Shown here piece by piece: positions 23,381 to 33,173 of a stretch of 64,000 nucleotides of DNA; the first letter of the stretch is position 1; each line of letters opens with the position of its first letter. The notes under the pieces were generated by a model. That model did not search any database. It was not told where the DNA came from and worked only from the letters and a program-made list of their open reading frames with translations. Origin of the DNA: Bacillota bacterium (GTDB lineage Bacteria > Bacillota > Sulfobacillia > JACIYH01); contig JASEFA010000003.1 in NCBI GenBank assembly GCA_030019365.1, positions 309,728-373,727 of the forward strand, given 5' to 3'. Made by a program: the position numbers and the translations under genes.

Positions 23381-26118
23381 TGGCCCGGGGCGGGTTGCGC
23401 CTGCTGGCGTGCCTGCTGGCGTGCGTCCTGGCGGCGATCGTGCCGGCGGCGGCCTTCGCCGGTGCGGCCCGCGCGCTCCCGATGCCGGCCGCCGCTGCGG
23501 ACGGCGTACCGGTGGCGTGGCCGCCTCCCTGGGGGTCCCCGGCCGGGCAGCCCGTGTTGCTGGTGGCGGGTCCGGGCGCAGATCCCGAGCAGGTGTGGGG
23601 AGGGAAAGCCGGGTTGCGGGCCAGGCTGGAGGCGGCGGGGTACCGGGTGTGGGTAGCTGACCTCTCGCGGGAGGAGGACCCCGACCCGGAGCGGCTGGCC
23701 CGTCTGGTGATCGGGCCGGCGGCCGGGCGGGTGCTGGCCGCGTGCGGGGCGCAACGGCTGCATGTGGTGGCCCACGGGCTGGGGGCCCTGGCGGCCCGCT
23801 ACTGGGTGGAAGCGGGCGGGGGTGACCGGGTGGGCACCCTGGTCATGCTGGGCCCGCCCAACCACGGCTCCTTTGCCATGAACATGCTCCACCTCGCAGC
23901 CGCCCTCTCGGCCCGGGACGCCGGGCTGGCGGAACCTGGGGCAGCGGCATCCTCCCCGCAGGGGGCCGGTCTGACGGCCGGGTCCGCCGCGGGGGCTGGG
24001 TCGCCCCTGTGGAGTTACGTATGGGACAAGGCGGCTTCCGTATACCGGTCCCTCTACCGGCGCTACGTAACAGAATACCGGCTGGGGGTACCGCCCAGCG
24101 ACGTACTGGAGGGGGCGCGGCGGCTGCTGGGGCGGTTACCCTTCGAGGGCTGGCTCGCCCACGAAGAGCCTCAGCTCTTCACGCGGGAGTTCCGCGCGGC
24201 TCAGGAGCCCCTCGAGGGTACTTCGGTTACCATGGCATACGCCCACGCTGCCGCGCTCGGCGTGGCCCGGGCGGAGGAGTTGCGGGCCCTGCTCCGCGGC
24301 CCCGGCCTCGCCCAATCCCTGCTGGAGGATCCTCTCATTACTTCGGACTGGAAGGAGATGGCGCGCCATTATGGCCTGAAGGCCGCCCGCTGGGCGGGGC
24401 GCCAGCTGGCGGACTGGCTCACGCGCCAGGGGCAAGGGCTAATGCTCCGCCAGGCCCCTGTCCTGCTGGGCGTGGATCCCTTTGCCCCGGGCATGGAGCG
24501 GGTCCTGGAGGAGTATTTCTCCCTGCCGCTGGGCCCGGAGCCGGACGGGCGGCCGCGCTACGAGCGTTTGTTGGGCAACTGGTTTCTCAAGCGGTGGAAC
24601 GACGATACCGCCAGGCGGGACTTGACCCGCTACGTCGTGGTGGCCGGAAGGGTTCCCAACCTCTGGCGGCTGGGGTGGAAGCAGGTGGGCGAGAACGATT
24701 CTTGGGTGCAGGTGGATTCGTGCTTTCTGGCCCCGCGACCCGACGACCGCTTCATCCTGGTGGAGGACAGGGGCTTTTCCGCCAGCCACGGAGGTCTCCC
24801 CCGCAACCCCCGGGTGCAGCAGATCGTGCTGGACGAGTTGCGCTTTGTCGCCTCCCGTGTGCTCTATCCCCGCGCTGGCCTGCCCAGCAGGACGATATCG
24901 TGGAGCGGCGAGCGCGAGATGCCCCTCTCTCCCTGGTGCCCCGGCTACCTGAGGATCGACAGCCGTTACCTCAACCAGCGGGGAGACCTGGAGGTCGAGC
25001 TGGAGCCCCACGTATCCACACGTGCGGGCATGCCCCCCGCCTGGGCGTGGGTGGAGAGGGTGGGGGGCAGCTGGGAACGGATGAAGATCGAGTGGAGCGG
25101 AGACCGCGCCCGGCTCACTGTCTCGGGTTTCGGACAGGACGTGAATGCGGTGCTCATCGGTGCCCGTCTTCCGCTGGCTCCCGCCCGGGGATTGATTCCC
25201 TCCTACCGGGAACCGGTCAGGGGCGAGATAGCCTGCCGGGCCGTTCTCCGCCCCTCGTCCGGACCGGCTGCCCAAGAGCCTGATCGCCCCGGCCCGGAGG
25301 AACCTGACCTTACGCGGGATCAGGCCGGCACGGTTCCGGTGATCAGAGCCGTGCTACGGACCAAGCTGACCACCCACAGAAAGGAGCGGCGCACCTACCA
25401 CGTCCGCTGGGAGTGGGACTTCGGGGACGGGAGCTCCTTCGTCGATGACGACCCCGCGCACACTTCGGTTACCGTGAGCCACGTCTTCGCCGGTGCCGGT
25501 GACTACACGGTGCGGGCCCGTTCGTACGCCAACGACGGGCGCATCCTGCGGGAGAGGGTCTGGCATGTCAGCGTCTCTCTGGAGGATGTTGCCAGTTCCC
25601 CCGTCAACAGACCCGACAGCGGCGGTTCCCCGGTCGGCCCGCCGGACAGCGCCGGTTCCCCCCTTGCCGGCCCCGATGAGGCCGGTCCGCCCGTTGCTGG
25701 CTCCGACGGGGCGAGGTCGACGGTCATCGGCGCGGAGGCCGTGGAGGGGGTAGCGGCCGCCCCTGACGGAGCGGTGACGGTGGTGGTGGGTCAGCCCTGG
25801 CAGGCCACCGTGGAAACGGCGCGAGAACCGAAGGTGAGGGCCGCCATAGACAGCCCCGAAGAGTGGATGTCCGGCCGTCCTGCCCGCATCGGGGTGTCCG
25901 TGCAGGTGGACGAGGTTCCATCGGTGGTGGAACGGAGAGTGGAGGTCGATCCCGGCCGGGAGTTCGTGATGGTGTGGGAGCGAGCGGGATTGTTCCCGGT
26001 GCGCGTTGCCGTGACCGTGACGCTGCGCTATCGGTTCCCCGAGGCCGAGTATACGGTGCGCAACACCTACCTGTTCGAGCGCTGGGTGAAAGTGCTCACC
26101 ACGTCGGGTACCGACTGA
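23380..26118 (+). CDS. Secreted alpha/beta-hydrolase-fold protein with PKD domain, nucleophile Ser replaced by Gly
   Basis: A 912-residue protein with signal peptide (LLACLLACVLAAIVPAAAFA). Residues about 55-190 look like a PGAP1/lipase-type alpha/beta hydrolase (PVLLVAGPG, LHVVAHGLGALAARYW, LVMLGPPNHGS). The nucleophile elbow, normally GHSMGG, reads AHGLGA, so the Ser is Gly. Near residue 680, WEWDFGDGSSF ... HVFAGAGDYTVRARSY is a PKD domain, an extracellular Ig-like fold. A Ser/Pro/Gly-rich repeat linker (SPVGPPDSAGSPLAGPDEAG) and a further beta domain follow. Probably a surface-binding pseudo-enzyme; function unknown. Confidence 0.75.
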   Translation: MARGGLRLLACLLACVLAAIVPAAAFAGAARALPMPAAAADGVPVAWPPPWGSPAGQPVLLVAGPGADPEQVWGGKAGLRARLEAAGYRVWVADLSREEDPDPERLARLVIGPAAGRVLAACGAQRLHVVAHGLGALAARYWVEAGGGDRVGTLVMLGPPNHGSFAMNMLHLAAALSARDAGLAEPGAAASSPQGAGLTAGSAAGAGSPLWSYVWDKAASVYRSLYRRYVTEYRLGVPPSDVLEGARRLLGRLPFEGWLAHEEPQLFTREFRAAQEPLEGTSVTMAYAHAAALGVARAEELRALLRGPGLAQSLLEDPLITSDWKEMARHYGLKAARWAGRQLADWLTRQGQGLMLRQAPVLLGVDPFAPGMERVLEEYFSLPLGPEPDGRPRYERLLGNWFLKRWNDDTARRDLTRYVVVAGRVPNLWRLGWKQVGENDSWVQVDSCFLAPRPDDRFILVEDRGFSASHGGLPRNPRVQQIVLDELRFVASRVLYPRAGLPSRTISWSGEREMPLSPWCPGYLRIDSRYLNQRGDLEVELEPHVSTRAGMPPAWAWVERVGGSWERMKIEWSGDRARLTVSGFGQDVNAVLIGARLPLAPARGLIPSYREPVRGEIACRAVLRPSSGPAAQEPDRPGPEEPDLTRDQAGTVPVIRAVLRTKLTTHRKERRTYHVRWEWDFGDGSSFVDDDPAHTSVTVSHVFAGAGDYTVRARSYANDGRILRERVWHVSVSLEDVASSPVNRPDSGGSPVGPPDSAGSPLAGPDEAGPPVAGSDGARSTVIGAEAVEGVAAAPDGAVTVVVGQPWQATVETAREPKVRAAIDSPEEWMSGRPARIGVSVQVDEVPSVVERRVEVDPGREFVMVWERAGLFPVRVAVTVTLRYRFPEAEYTVRNTYLFERWVKVLTTSGTD

Positions 26119-26146
26119 CGGCCACCGCAAGACCCGGTCGCTTTCT

Positions 26147-26163
26147 CCCAGGTTGCACCTGGG
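26147..26163 (+). terminator. Short hairpin after the PKD protein gene
   Basis: CCCAGG and CCTGGG pair around a TTGCA loop. There is no T-run; an outer pairing of GACGGCC near 26117 with GGCCGTC near 26173 could extend the structure. A weak terminator candidate. Confidence 0.3.
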
Positions 26164-26247
26164 CACCCGAAACGGCCGTCGCAGGTCGGGGACAGCCGGC
26201 CCTGAGAGCGTTCTGGGGGCCGCACGCTGCCGTGCGCCGGGGAGTAC

Positions 26248-26294
26248 TTGTTTCCTCTTCCCCTCCTTGCTATAATGACCGTGAGAGTCATTAT
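26248..26294 (+). promoter_or_regulatory. feoAB promoter with Fur/DtxR-like operator over the -10
   Basis: TTGTTT (26248-26253), 17-base spacer, TATAAT (26271-26276). Over the -10 and start lies the inverted repeat ATAATGAC-N7-GTCATTAT (26272-26279 and 26287-26294), eight perfect base pairs. It resembles a Fur box (GATAATGAT-ATCATTATC) with a widened centre. Iron-loaded repressor binding here would block feoAB, as expected for ferrous iron uptake genes. Confidence 0.7.
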
Positions 26295-26319
26295 CAGCAG
26301 GGGGCTTACGGGTTTGGCC

Positions 26320-26637
26320 ATGGAATTTCGCAGGCAAGCCCCCCATCCGCCAGCCATAGAGTTACACGAGGGGGCGGACGGAGTGGGGGCGAGGGATGGG
26401 CGGGTGGTGACCCTGGCTGCCGCTCCGTTGGGTGCCCGGGTGCGCATCCGGTACCTGGGCGACCCGGGTTTACGCGCCCAGGCCATCCGGTTGGGGCTCG
26501 GGCCCGGTTCGGAGGTGACGGTATGGGCCAGCCTGGCAGGCGGACCCGTGCTCCTGAATCGGGGGAACCAGAGGATGGCTGTGGGCCGCAGGCTGGCCGA
26601 GCTGACCTGGGTGGAAATCACAGGAGCTTCTTCCTGA
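26320..26637 (+). CDS. feoA: Ferrous iron transport protein A
   Basis: A 105-residue protein with the SH3-like FeoA fold in its C-terminal 75 residues (TLAAAPLGARVRIRYLGDPG, LRAQAIRLGLGPGSEVTVWA, GGPVLLNRGNQRMAVGRRLA). FeoA is a small cytosolic partner of FeoB. The start could also be TTG 26314. The N-terminal 30 residues are an unusual extension. Confidence 0.88.
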   Translation: MEFRRQAPHPPAIELHEGADGVGARDGRVVTLAAAPLGARVRIRYLGDPGLRAQAIRLGLGPGSEVTVWASLAGGPVLLNRGNQRMAVGRRLAELTWVEITGASS

Positions 26638-26654
26638 AGGCAGAAGGTGGTCTG

Positions 26655-28607
26655 GTGCGGCATCGTCATCGGCATCGGCATGGGCAGCTCCCGGGCGGCC
26701 TCCCGGGAGACGGTGCGGCGGGATGCCACGCCGGCGGTTCCCCCGCACGGGATCATACGCCCGGGCGGTTGGTAGCGCTGGTGGGGAACCCTAACACCGG
26801 CAAGTCGATCGTGTTCCATTACCTGACCCGCCGGTACGTGGAAGTATCCAACTATCCCGGCACCACCGTGGAAGTGAGCAGCGGGTGGGCCGGGGACGAC
26901 CTGGTGGTGGACACCCCCGGTGTCTACGGCATTTCCGGCCTGAACGACGAGGAGCGGGTGACCAGGGATGCGGTGCTGCAGGCGGACCTGGTCGTCAACG
27001 TGGTGGATGCCGCCCACCTTTCCCGCGACCTCTTCCTCACCCTGCAACTCTGTGACCTGGGAGTACCCATGGTCGTTTGTCTGAACATGATGGATGAGGC
27101 CCGCAGCGAAGGCCGGGTGCCGGTTGCGGCAGCGCTGGAAGAGGCCCTGGGGGTACCGGTGATCCCCACCGTGGCCACCAGGCGGCAGGGTCTGGCCGAT
27201 CTGCGGGGGGCCCTGGCCCGGGCCGTGCCCGGTCGACCCGACCCGGAGCTGGCCACCAGGCTGGTTCGGGAGTTGCCGCCCGCAGTGGTGTCCGAGGCCG
27301 AGACGGACGGGCGGGGCCGGCGCGCGCTGGCCTACCTGTATCTGGAGGGCGATGACCTGGCGGCGCGCCGGTTAGGCCTGCCTCCCGGGGGGCATCGGGA
27401 GGCAGTCTGGGCTCACCGGCGCCGGCGGGCCGACGACCTGGCGGCACGGGTGTTGCAGGAGACTGGCCGCCGGAGCGAAGACTGGCGGGGGATGGTGGAT
27501 CACCTGCTCACCTGGCCGCTCTCCGGGCTGCTGGTGCTGGTCGTCATCCTGGCGGCGGCGTACTGGTTCCTCGGTACGGTGGTGGCCGGTACCGTGGTGG
27601 ACTTCCTCGAAGGCACGATGATGCGGGGCTACTGGGAGCCTGCCGTACGCCGGGTGGTCGGGCAGGTGGTGTCTCCGGGCAGTGTCCCGGGGCAGTTGCT
27701 GGTCGGGGAGTTCGGGCTCCTCACGATGACCGTCACGTATATCATGGGTCTGCTGCTGCCCCTGGTGGTGGGGTTTTACCTTCTCATGGGTTTCCTGGAG
27801 GATTCGGGGTACATGCCGCGGGTGGCGGTGCTCTTCGACCGCGCCCTCAGCCCATTGGGGTTGAACGGGCGGGCCGTCATCCCCTTCATGCTGGGATTCG
27901 GTTGCGTGACCATGGCCATCGTATCCACGCGCGTCCTCAACACCAGCCGGGAGCGTCGCATCGCCATTATCCTGCTCAGTCTGGCCATCCCGTGCTCGGC
28001 CCAGCTGGGCGTGGTCACGGGCATGATCAGCCCGCTGGGGTGGCGGGTCCTGGTGACATACGGTGTCATCGTCCTGAGCGTCTTCGCCATGGCGGGAGTG
28101 CTCCTCAATCGACTATTCCCGGGGATCTCGAGCCCCCTGCTCATGGACCTTCCTCCCCTGCGCATACCTCGTCTGGACAACCTCCTCTACAAGACCGCCT
28201 ACCGGGCCGTTATGTTCATCCGCGAGGCGGGGCCCCTGTTCTTCTATGGGGCGGCGGGCCTGGGTCTGCTGCAGGTGACCGGGGCGCTGGACCGCCTGCA
28301 GGACGTCCTTGCCCCTGTCATTACGCGCTGGCTGGGGTTGCCCCCTCAGGCCTCGACTGCCTTCGTAATGGGGTTCGTGCGCCGTGACTTCGGCGCCGCC
28401 GGCCTGTACCACCTGGGCTTGACCGCGGTCCAGACCCTGGTGGCGGTGGCCACCATCACCCTGTTCGTGCCGTGCATCGCCTCGGTGATGATGATCGGCA
28501 AGGAACGTGGTTGGAAGGAGGCTGCTGTAATCTGGGCCGCCAACATCGTCATCGCCTTCGCCGTGGGAGGTGTGGTGGAACGCCTGGCCCGCCTGGTAAT
28601 CGGGTGA
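26655..28607 (+). CDS. feoB: Ferrous iron transporter FeoB
   Basis: A 650-residue protein: G-protein domain with G1 GNPNTGKS, G3 VVDTPGVYGI and G4 CLNMMDEA, followed by membrane helices with the two Gate motifs (GFLEDSGYMPRVAVLFDRAL and MGFVRRDFGAAGLYHL). Imports Fe2+ across the cytoplasmic membrane. The chosen GTG at 26655 gives an N-terminus V-R-H-R-H-R-H-R-H-G, a His/Arg repeat that may bind metal. Co-transcribed with feoA. Confidence 0.93.
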   Translation: MRHRHRHRHGQLPGGLPGDGAAGCHAGGSPARDHTPGRLVALVGNPNTGKSIVFHYLTRRYVEVSNYPGTTVEVSSGWAGDDLVVDTPGVYGISGLNDEERVTRDAVLQADLVVNVVDAAHLSRDLFLTLQLCDLGVPMVVCLNMMDEARSEGRVPVAAALEEALGVPVIPTVATRRQGLADLRGALARAVPGRPDPELATRLVRELPPAVVSEAETDGRGRRALAYLYLEGDDLAARRLGLPPGGHREAVWAHRRRRADDLAARVLQETGRRSEDWRGMVDHLLTWPLSGLLVLVVILAAAYWFLGTVVAGTVVDFLEGTMMRGYWEPAVRRVVGQVVSPGSVPGQLLVGEFGLLTMTVTYIMGLLLPLVVGFYLLMGFLEDSGYMPRVAVLFDRALSPLGLNGRAVIPFMLGFGCVTMAIVSTRVLNTSRERRIAIILLSLAIPCSAQLGVVTGMISPLGWRVLVTYGVIVLSVFAMAGVLLNRLFPGISSPLLMDLPPLRIPRLDNLLYKTAYRAVMFIREAGPLFFYGAAGLGLLQVTGALDRLQDVLAPVITRWLGLPPQASTAFVMGFVRRDFGAAGLYHLGLTAVQTLVAVATITLFVPCIASVMMIGKERGWKEAAVIWAANIVIAFAVGGVVERLARLVIG

Positions 28608-28616
28608 ACCCGGCTG

Positions 28617-29381
28617 TTGGCGAGGCGGGCTCGGCTGGTGGCGGGGTGGGCGCTGCCGGTGGTAAGATGGTGGCCGGAGGGACAGGCGCTGTTGGGCGGG
28701 GAAGGGACGTCATCGCAGCGAGCGTTGGGGAGGCGGGGACCGGCGCCAGGGTGGTACGACCCGGTCGCCCTTGTAGAGCTTGTGAAGGGGATTCCCCGGG
28801 ACAGGCGCTGGCTGCTCTTCCTTACCGTGGTGAACCTGGGCGGGTTCGTCTACGGGATGGACTGGTACCGCGGGCAGCTTGCCTCCCTTCCCGTCTGGAC
28901 CTGGCCGGTGGTGGCGGATTGCCCGGTTTCGGCCCTCCTGTTCGGGTGCCTGACCGGTGCGCTCGCCCTGGGTGTTGCTCCCGGTGCCCTGGAGGGGCTG
29001 GCGGACGTGGCCGCCCTGAAGTACGGCATGTGGACGGTGCTCGTAATCGGCCAGTCCTGGCTGGCCGGGGAATCCATGGATGTGGACCGTTTCAACCTGT
29101 TGTGGACGCACGCGGGAATGGTGGCCGAATCGCTGCTGTTTGGCGTGGTGCGGCGACCCCCTTTGCGCTGGGTGGCCTTGGGGGCGGCGTGGGTCGCGCT
29201 GAACAGCTTGCTGGACTATGGTTGCGGCCTTCACCCCACCCTGCCTGACCAGACCCCCGTGTCGCTCGCTCTGGCGGCATCGGTGGGTCTGGGCCTTCTG
29301 GCAGTGGGGTTCTTCGCGGCCCTGGCCGTGAAGCGGCGGGGGGGCCTGGTGCCGTGGCGGAGAGACGGGTTCTGGGGGTAA
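28617..29381 (+). CDS. DUF1405-family membrane protein
   Basis: Up to 254 residues; the conserved part starts around residue 55. FLTVVNLGGFVYGMDWYRGQ, VADCPVSALLFGC and LKYGMWTVLVIGQSW match the DUF1405 (YpjA-like) family of integral membrane proteins of unknown function, with about six helices. The first 50 residues are low in similarity and no ribosome site is seen at TTG 28617, so the true start may be further in. The end overlaps the next gene by 28 bases. Confidence 0.75.
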   Translation: MARRARLVAGWALPVVRWWPEGQALLGGEGTSSQRALGRRGPAPGWYDPVALVELVKGIPRDRRWLLFLTVVNLGGFVYGMDWYRGQLASLPVWTWPVVADCPVSALLFGCLTGALALGVAPGALEGLADVAALKYGMWTVLVIGQSWLAGESMDVDRFNLLWTHAGMVAESLLFGVVRRPPLRWVALGAAWVALNSLLDYGCGLHPTLPDQTPVSLALAASVGLGLLAVGFFAALAVKRRGGLVPWRRDGFWG

Positions 29382-30394
29382 GCCTGGGTTCGCCCGCCCG
29401 TGACTTCCGCAGCAGGTGGGAATGCGCGGGCGGGGTGGTGGACATCTGTCGCGTGGGCACGGGAGGAGACGTGGCCCGCGCGGCGTCCCTTCTGGCGGGG
29501 TATGACGGTGAGGTCGATGCCTTCGGCCTGGGCGGCGTCAACCTCTACCTGCAGGTGAGGGAGCGTCGCTACCGGTTGCCGGTGGGGGAGCGCCTGGCGT
29601 CCATCCCCCGCCGTACGCCGGTGTGCGACGGCACCTTTATCAAGACGTGGTGGGAACCCCGAGCCCTGGATATGGCGTGTGGCGAATCCCGGCTCGACCT
29701 GTCCGGTCGCACGATTCTTTTCTCCTCCGTGCTGGACCGGTGGGCCCTGGCAGAAGCCCTGCACAAGCGGGGCGCCCGCGTGCTGGTGGGAGATGCTGCC
29801 TTTGCCCTGCGCCTGCCCGTCCTATTCCCGGGGCTGAACTGGTTCCACCCCTTTGCGGTAACCATGCTGCCCGTGCTGCGGCACCTGCCCCTCTCCTTTC
29901 TCTACCCTTTGGGCCGCAGGCGCCAGGAACCCCGCCCCGGCCTGGAAGGTGCCTTCGCCGGGGCCGAGGTGCTGGCGGGCGACTTTCACTTCCTGCGGTC
30001 CCGGCTGCCCGCCCGCCTCGACGGCAGGTGGGTGATCGCCACGGGACTGGATGAGGCCGATCTGGCTCTGCTCGCAGCTCGAGGTGTGTCCCTGGTGGTG
30101 GAGCTGGGGCCGGTCGTCCCCGCTTGCCCGCCCTCCGTGGTGGATGGGAGTGGGCCCGGGGCGGCCCGCATCACAGCCGCTCCGGCAGGCGCAGGGCGGG
30201 GGCTTTCAGCGAACCTGGCGGAAGCACTGGTGGTGGCCTCGAGCGGGCAAAACCCTTCCGCGCTGGGGCCGGAGAGGATGCTGGCCTGGTGCCGCCGGCT
30301 CGGTTTTCACCCCGCCGTATACCAACCGCCGCATGCGACTCGCAGTTGCGGCATAATGCCATCGGGTGATATCATTCCGGTGCAACCCAGGTGA
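29354..30394 (+). CDS. Quinate 5-dehydrogenase-like conserved protein
   Basis: A 346-residue protein resembling a Bacillota family annotated as quinate 5-dehydrogenase: VLGVSLGSPARDF at the start, DAFGLGGVNLYLQV, GRTILFSSVLDRWALAEALH, FPGLNWFHPFAVTMLPVLRH and EVLAGDFHFLRS. I know of no firm biochemical proof for this family, so the enzyme name is weak. It may partly overlap at its 3' end the decayed VapC gene, so the C-terminal about 10 residues could be altered. Confidence 0.65.
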   Translation: MAERRVLGVSLGSPARDFRSRWECAGGVVDICRVGTGGDVARAASLLAGYDGEVDAFGLGGVNLYLQVRERRYRLPVGERLASIPRRTPVCDGTFIKTWWEPRALDMACGESRLDLSGRTILFSSVLDRWALAEALHKRGARVLVGDAAFALRLPVLFPGLNWFHPFAVTMLPVLRHLPLSFLYPLGRRRQEPRPGLEGAFAGAEVLAGDFHFLRSRLPARLDGRWVIATGLDEADLALLAARGVSLVVELGPVVPACPPSVVDGSGPGAARITAAPAGAGRGLSANLAEALVVASSGQNPSALGPERMLAWCRRLGFHPAVYQPPHATRSCGIMPSGDIIPVQPR

Positions 30395-30638
30395 ACTCTA
30401 CGAGCGTGCCTGGCGGATCGCCGATGAGTTGGGCTTTCCCGTCGTCCACGACGCAGTCATCTGACGGTAGCGGAGCTCCACGGTGCCACTTTTTTGGACG
30501 GCCGATCGGCAGCTATTTGAACGGGCCCGGGGAAGGGGATACATGCGCTTCCTTGGGGTCAAATTTATGGGCGCAGAGGCTCGCTCGCTGCGGGTTCCGG
30601 ACCCACGCCGGATGGAGGAGTACCTGACACGGAGGTGA
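30366..30638 (+). pseudogene. Broken C-terminal half of a VapC-type PIN-domain toxin
   Basis: One frame reads LYERAWRIADELGFPVVHDA and then stops (TGA, TAG). The +2 frame continues HLTVAELHGATF, and the original frame resumes FWTADRQLFERARGRGYMRF to a stop at 30638. Joined, these give the PIN-domain signature h-D-A-x-x-L-x-x-A-x-x-x-x-x-x-F-x-T-A-D-x-x-L. The shifts are a one-base loss near 30456 and one extra T in the six-T run near 30490; they cancel. The N-terminal half with the first catalytic Asp is absent. Translation is impossible as it stands, so this is a relic. Confidence 0.8.
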
Positions 30639-30643
30639 CGGAA

Positions 30644-30814
30644 ATGGCGAAGGATCCGGTGTGCCACATGGAGGTGCGGGAGGACGTCCCTTTCCGATCC
30701 GAGTATGAGGGGCGCACCTATTACTTCTGCTGCCGGGGGTGTAAAGTCGCGTTCGACCGCGATCCCCGGCGCTACACAGAAGGAGGGGGAGAAACCCACG
30801 AGAAGGGGCACTAG
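30644..30814 (+). CDS. YHS-domain metal-binding protein
   Basis: A 56-residue protein: [20 protein letters not shown] then [19 protein letters not shown], the YHS domain with its Cys residues (D-P-V-C-x-M and C-C-x-x-C). YHS units occur fused to or next to copper ATPases and bind copper or similar metals. It lies four bases before copA and is too short for usual ORF cut-offs. Confidence 0.88.
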   Translation: MAKDPVCHMEVREDVPFRSEYEGRTYYFCCRGCKVAFDRDPRRYTEGGGETHEKGH

Positions 30815-30818
30815 GGAG

Positions 30819-33173
30819 ATGACACCCTCCCGGGGACAGGGGGCCGGGCGGGTGCCGTCGCCGGGGCGGCGGGATGCGGGCGAACGGGCGGCGACCGATG
30901 ACCGGACGTTGACGCTGGCAGTGCGGGGGATGATGTGCGCCTCCTGCGTCGCCCACGTGGAGAAGGCGCTGCGCGGGGTGGCCGGAGTGGCCGGAGCGGA
31001 GGTCAACCTGGCCAGCGAGCGGGCCACCGTCCACCTCACCGGCGATGTGGCCGTCGAGCAGCTCCTGAAGGCAGTGGAGGACGCCGGCTACGAAGCCGAG
31101 CTCCCGGCCGCAGGCGTGGAGCCGGCCCGGGCTGCGGACCGCGAGAGGGCGGCGCGCCAGGCCGAAATCGCCGGTCTGCGGCGGGCCTTCCTGATCAGCC
31201 TGGCGCTCACCATCCCCGTCTTCCTGCTCAGCATGACCGGCATGTGGCCTGGCATCCACGCGGGGTGGCGTAATGCCTGGTTGCTGTGGGCCTTCGCCAC
31301 CCCGGTGCAGTTCTGGGCGGGATGGCGTTTCTACCGGGGGGCGTGGTCCGCGCTCCGGCACGGCCTGGCGGACATGAACGTGCTGGTCGCCGTGGGGACC
31401 TCCGCCGCGTACCTGTACAGCCTGGCCATGACCGTGGCGCCGGGGTACTTCCGCAGCCGCGGGTTCGGTACCGACGTGTACTACGACACTTCCTGCGTGA
31501 TCATCACGCTGGTGCTGTTCGGACGGTGGCTGGAGGCCATGGCCAGGGGGCGCACGTCGGAGGCCATCCGGCGTCTGATGAAGCTGGCACCCCCGACCGC
31601 GCGCGTCCTCCGCGAGAATGGCGAGGTGGAGATCCCGGTCGAGCAGGTGCTGCCGGGAGACCTGGTGGTGGTCCGGCCGGGTGAGAGGATCCCGGTGGAC
31701 GGCGAAGTACTGGAAGGCCACAGCGCCGTGGATGAGTCCATGCTCACCGGGGAGAGCCTCCCCGTGGACAAGCAGCCCGGCGACGAGGTGGTGGGGGGCA
31801 CGATGAACCAGACGGGCTCCCTAGGCTTCCGGGCCACCCGGGTGGGCCGGGACACTGTGCTTTCCCAGATCGTGCGCCTGGTCGAAGAGGCCCAGTCAGC
31901 GAAGCCTCCCATTCAGCGACTGGCCGACCGGGTGGCCGGTTACTTCGTCCCCACCGTGATCGGTATCGCCGCCCTGACGCTCGTGGTGTGGTACCTGGTG
32001 GGGCCAGCACCGTCCTTCCTGTACGCCCTGCTCAACTTCGTGGCCGTGCTCATCGTGGCCTGTCCCTGCGCCCTGGGACTGGCCACCCCCACCGCCATCA
32101 TGGTGGGGACGGGCCGGGGGGCGGAGCTGGGGGTGCTGGTGCGGGACGGAGGCAGCCTGGAGGAGTTGGACCGGGTGCGGGCCGTGGTGCTGGACAAGAC
32201 GGGCACCATCACCCGCGGCGAGCCGTCCCTCACCGATGTGATCCCGGTGGCGGGGGAAGCGCCCCGCGCCGGCGCCATCCCTGCGGCGGCGGTGCTGCGC
32301 CGGGCGGCAGCGGTGGAGAACCAGTCGGAGCATCCCCTCGCCCGCGCGGTGGTGGCGGGAGCCGCGGCCGGGAGCATCGAGTTGCCGCCCTGCCAGGACT
32401 TCACTGCTACTCCGGGGAAGGGAGTCACCGGTATCGTGGAGGGGCACCGGGTGAGCGTGGGATCGGCTCGCCTGCTCCAGGAGGAGGGACTGGTCGAGCC
32501 CGACAGCCTGAAGGAGGAGGCCGACCGCCTGGCCGGGGCGGGCAAGACGGTGATGTACGTGGTGGAGGACGATCGGGTGATGGGTCTGCTGGCCGTGGCC
32601 GACACGGTGAAGCCGGGGGCGGCGGAGGCGGTGCGGGCCATGCGGCAGATGGGGTTGCAGGTGATCATGCTCACGGGCGACAACCGGCGGGCGGCGGGAG
32701 CGGTGGCGCAGCAGGTGGCGATAGAGCGGGTGCTGGCGGAGGTGCTGCCCACCCAAAAGGCCTGGGCGGTAGAGGGGTTGCAGCAGGAGGGACTGCGGGT
32801 GGCCATGGTGGGCGACGGAATCAACGACGCTCCCGCTCTGGCCCGGGCGGACGTGGGCATCGCCATCGGCACCGGCACCGACGTGGCCATGGAGGCGGCC
32901 GACATCACGGTGATGTCCGGCGACCTGCGCGGGGTGGTCACGGCGCTCCAGCTGGGGCGGGCCACCATCCGCACCATCAGGGCCAACCTGTTCTGGGCTT
33001 TCATATACAACAGCCTGGGGATTCCGGTGGCGGCGGGTGTGCTCTACCCCTTCTTCGGCATACTGCTCAATCCCATGCTGGCCGCCCTGGCCATGGCCCT
33101 GAGTTCGGTGTCGGTGGTGACCAACTCCCTGCGCCTGCGCCGGTTCCGGTCGTCCCTGCAGGCGGTGGGGTGA
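30819..33173 (+). CDS. copA: Copper-exporting P1B-type ATPase CopA
   Basis: A 784-residue ATPase. One N-terminal HMA domain ([19 protein letters not shown] near residue 41), the ion-binding [12 protein letters not shown] (CPC near 415-417), phosphorylation motif [10 protein letters not shown] and hinge [20 protein letters not shown]. The last two helices have [11 protein letters not shown] and [15 protein letters not shown], the Asn-Tyr and Met-Ser-Ser pattern of Cu+ exporters. Preceded by a YHS protein and followed by a two-component system that may sense metal or envelope stress. Confidence 0.95.
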   Translation: MTPSRGQGAGRVPSPGRRDAGERAATDDRTLTLAVRGMMCASCVAHVEKALRGVAGVAGAEVNLASERATVHLTGDVAVEQLLKAVEDAGYEAELPAAGVEPARAADRERAARQAEIAGLRRAFLISLALTIPVFLLSMTGMWPGIHAGWRNAWLLWAFATPVQFWAGWRFYRGAWSALRHGLADMNVLVAVGTSAAYLYSLAMTVAPGYFRSRGFGTDVYYDTSCVIITLVLFGRWLEAMARGRTSEAIRRLMKLAPPTARVLRENGEVEIPVEQVLPGDLVVVRPGERIPVDGEVLEGHSAVDESMLTGESLPVDKQPGDEVVGGTMNQTGSLGFRATRVGRDTVLSQIVRLVEEAQSAKPPIQRLADRVAGYFVPTVIGIAALTLVVWYLVGPAPSFLYALLNFVAVLIVACPCALGLATPTAIMVGTGRGAELGVLVRDGGSLEELDRVRAVVLDKTGTITRGEPSLTDVIPVAGEAPRAGAIPAAAVLRRAAAVENQSEHPLARAVVAGAAAGSIELPPCQDFTATPGKGVTGIVEGHRVSVGSARLLQEEGLVEPDSLKEEADRLAGAGKTVMYVVEDDRVMGLLAVADTVKPGAAEAVRAMRQMGLQVIMLTGDNRRAAGAVAQQVAIERVLAEVLPTQKAWAVEGLQQEGLRVAMVGDGINDAPALARADVGIAIGTGTDVAMEAADITVMSGDLRGVVTALQLGRATIRTIRANLFWAFIYNSLGIPVAAGVLYPFFGILLNPMLAALAMALSSVSVVTNSLRLRRFRSSLQAVG

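Noticed and set aside
30366..30638. Selenoprotein reading (UGA as Sec) for the broken VapC gene
   Set aside because: A TAG follows the TGA six bases later, and the missing residues are found in another frame, so frameshifts explain it.
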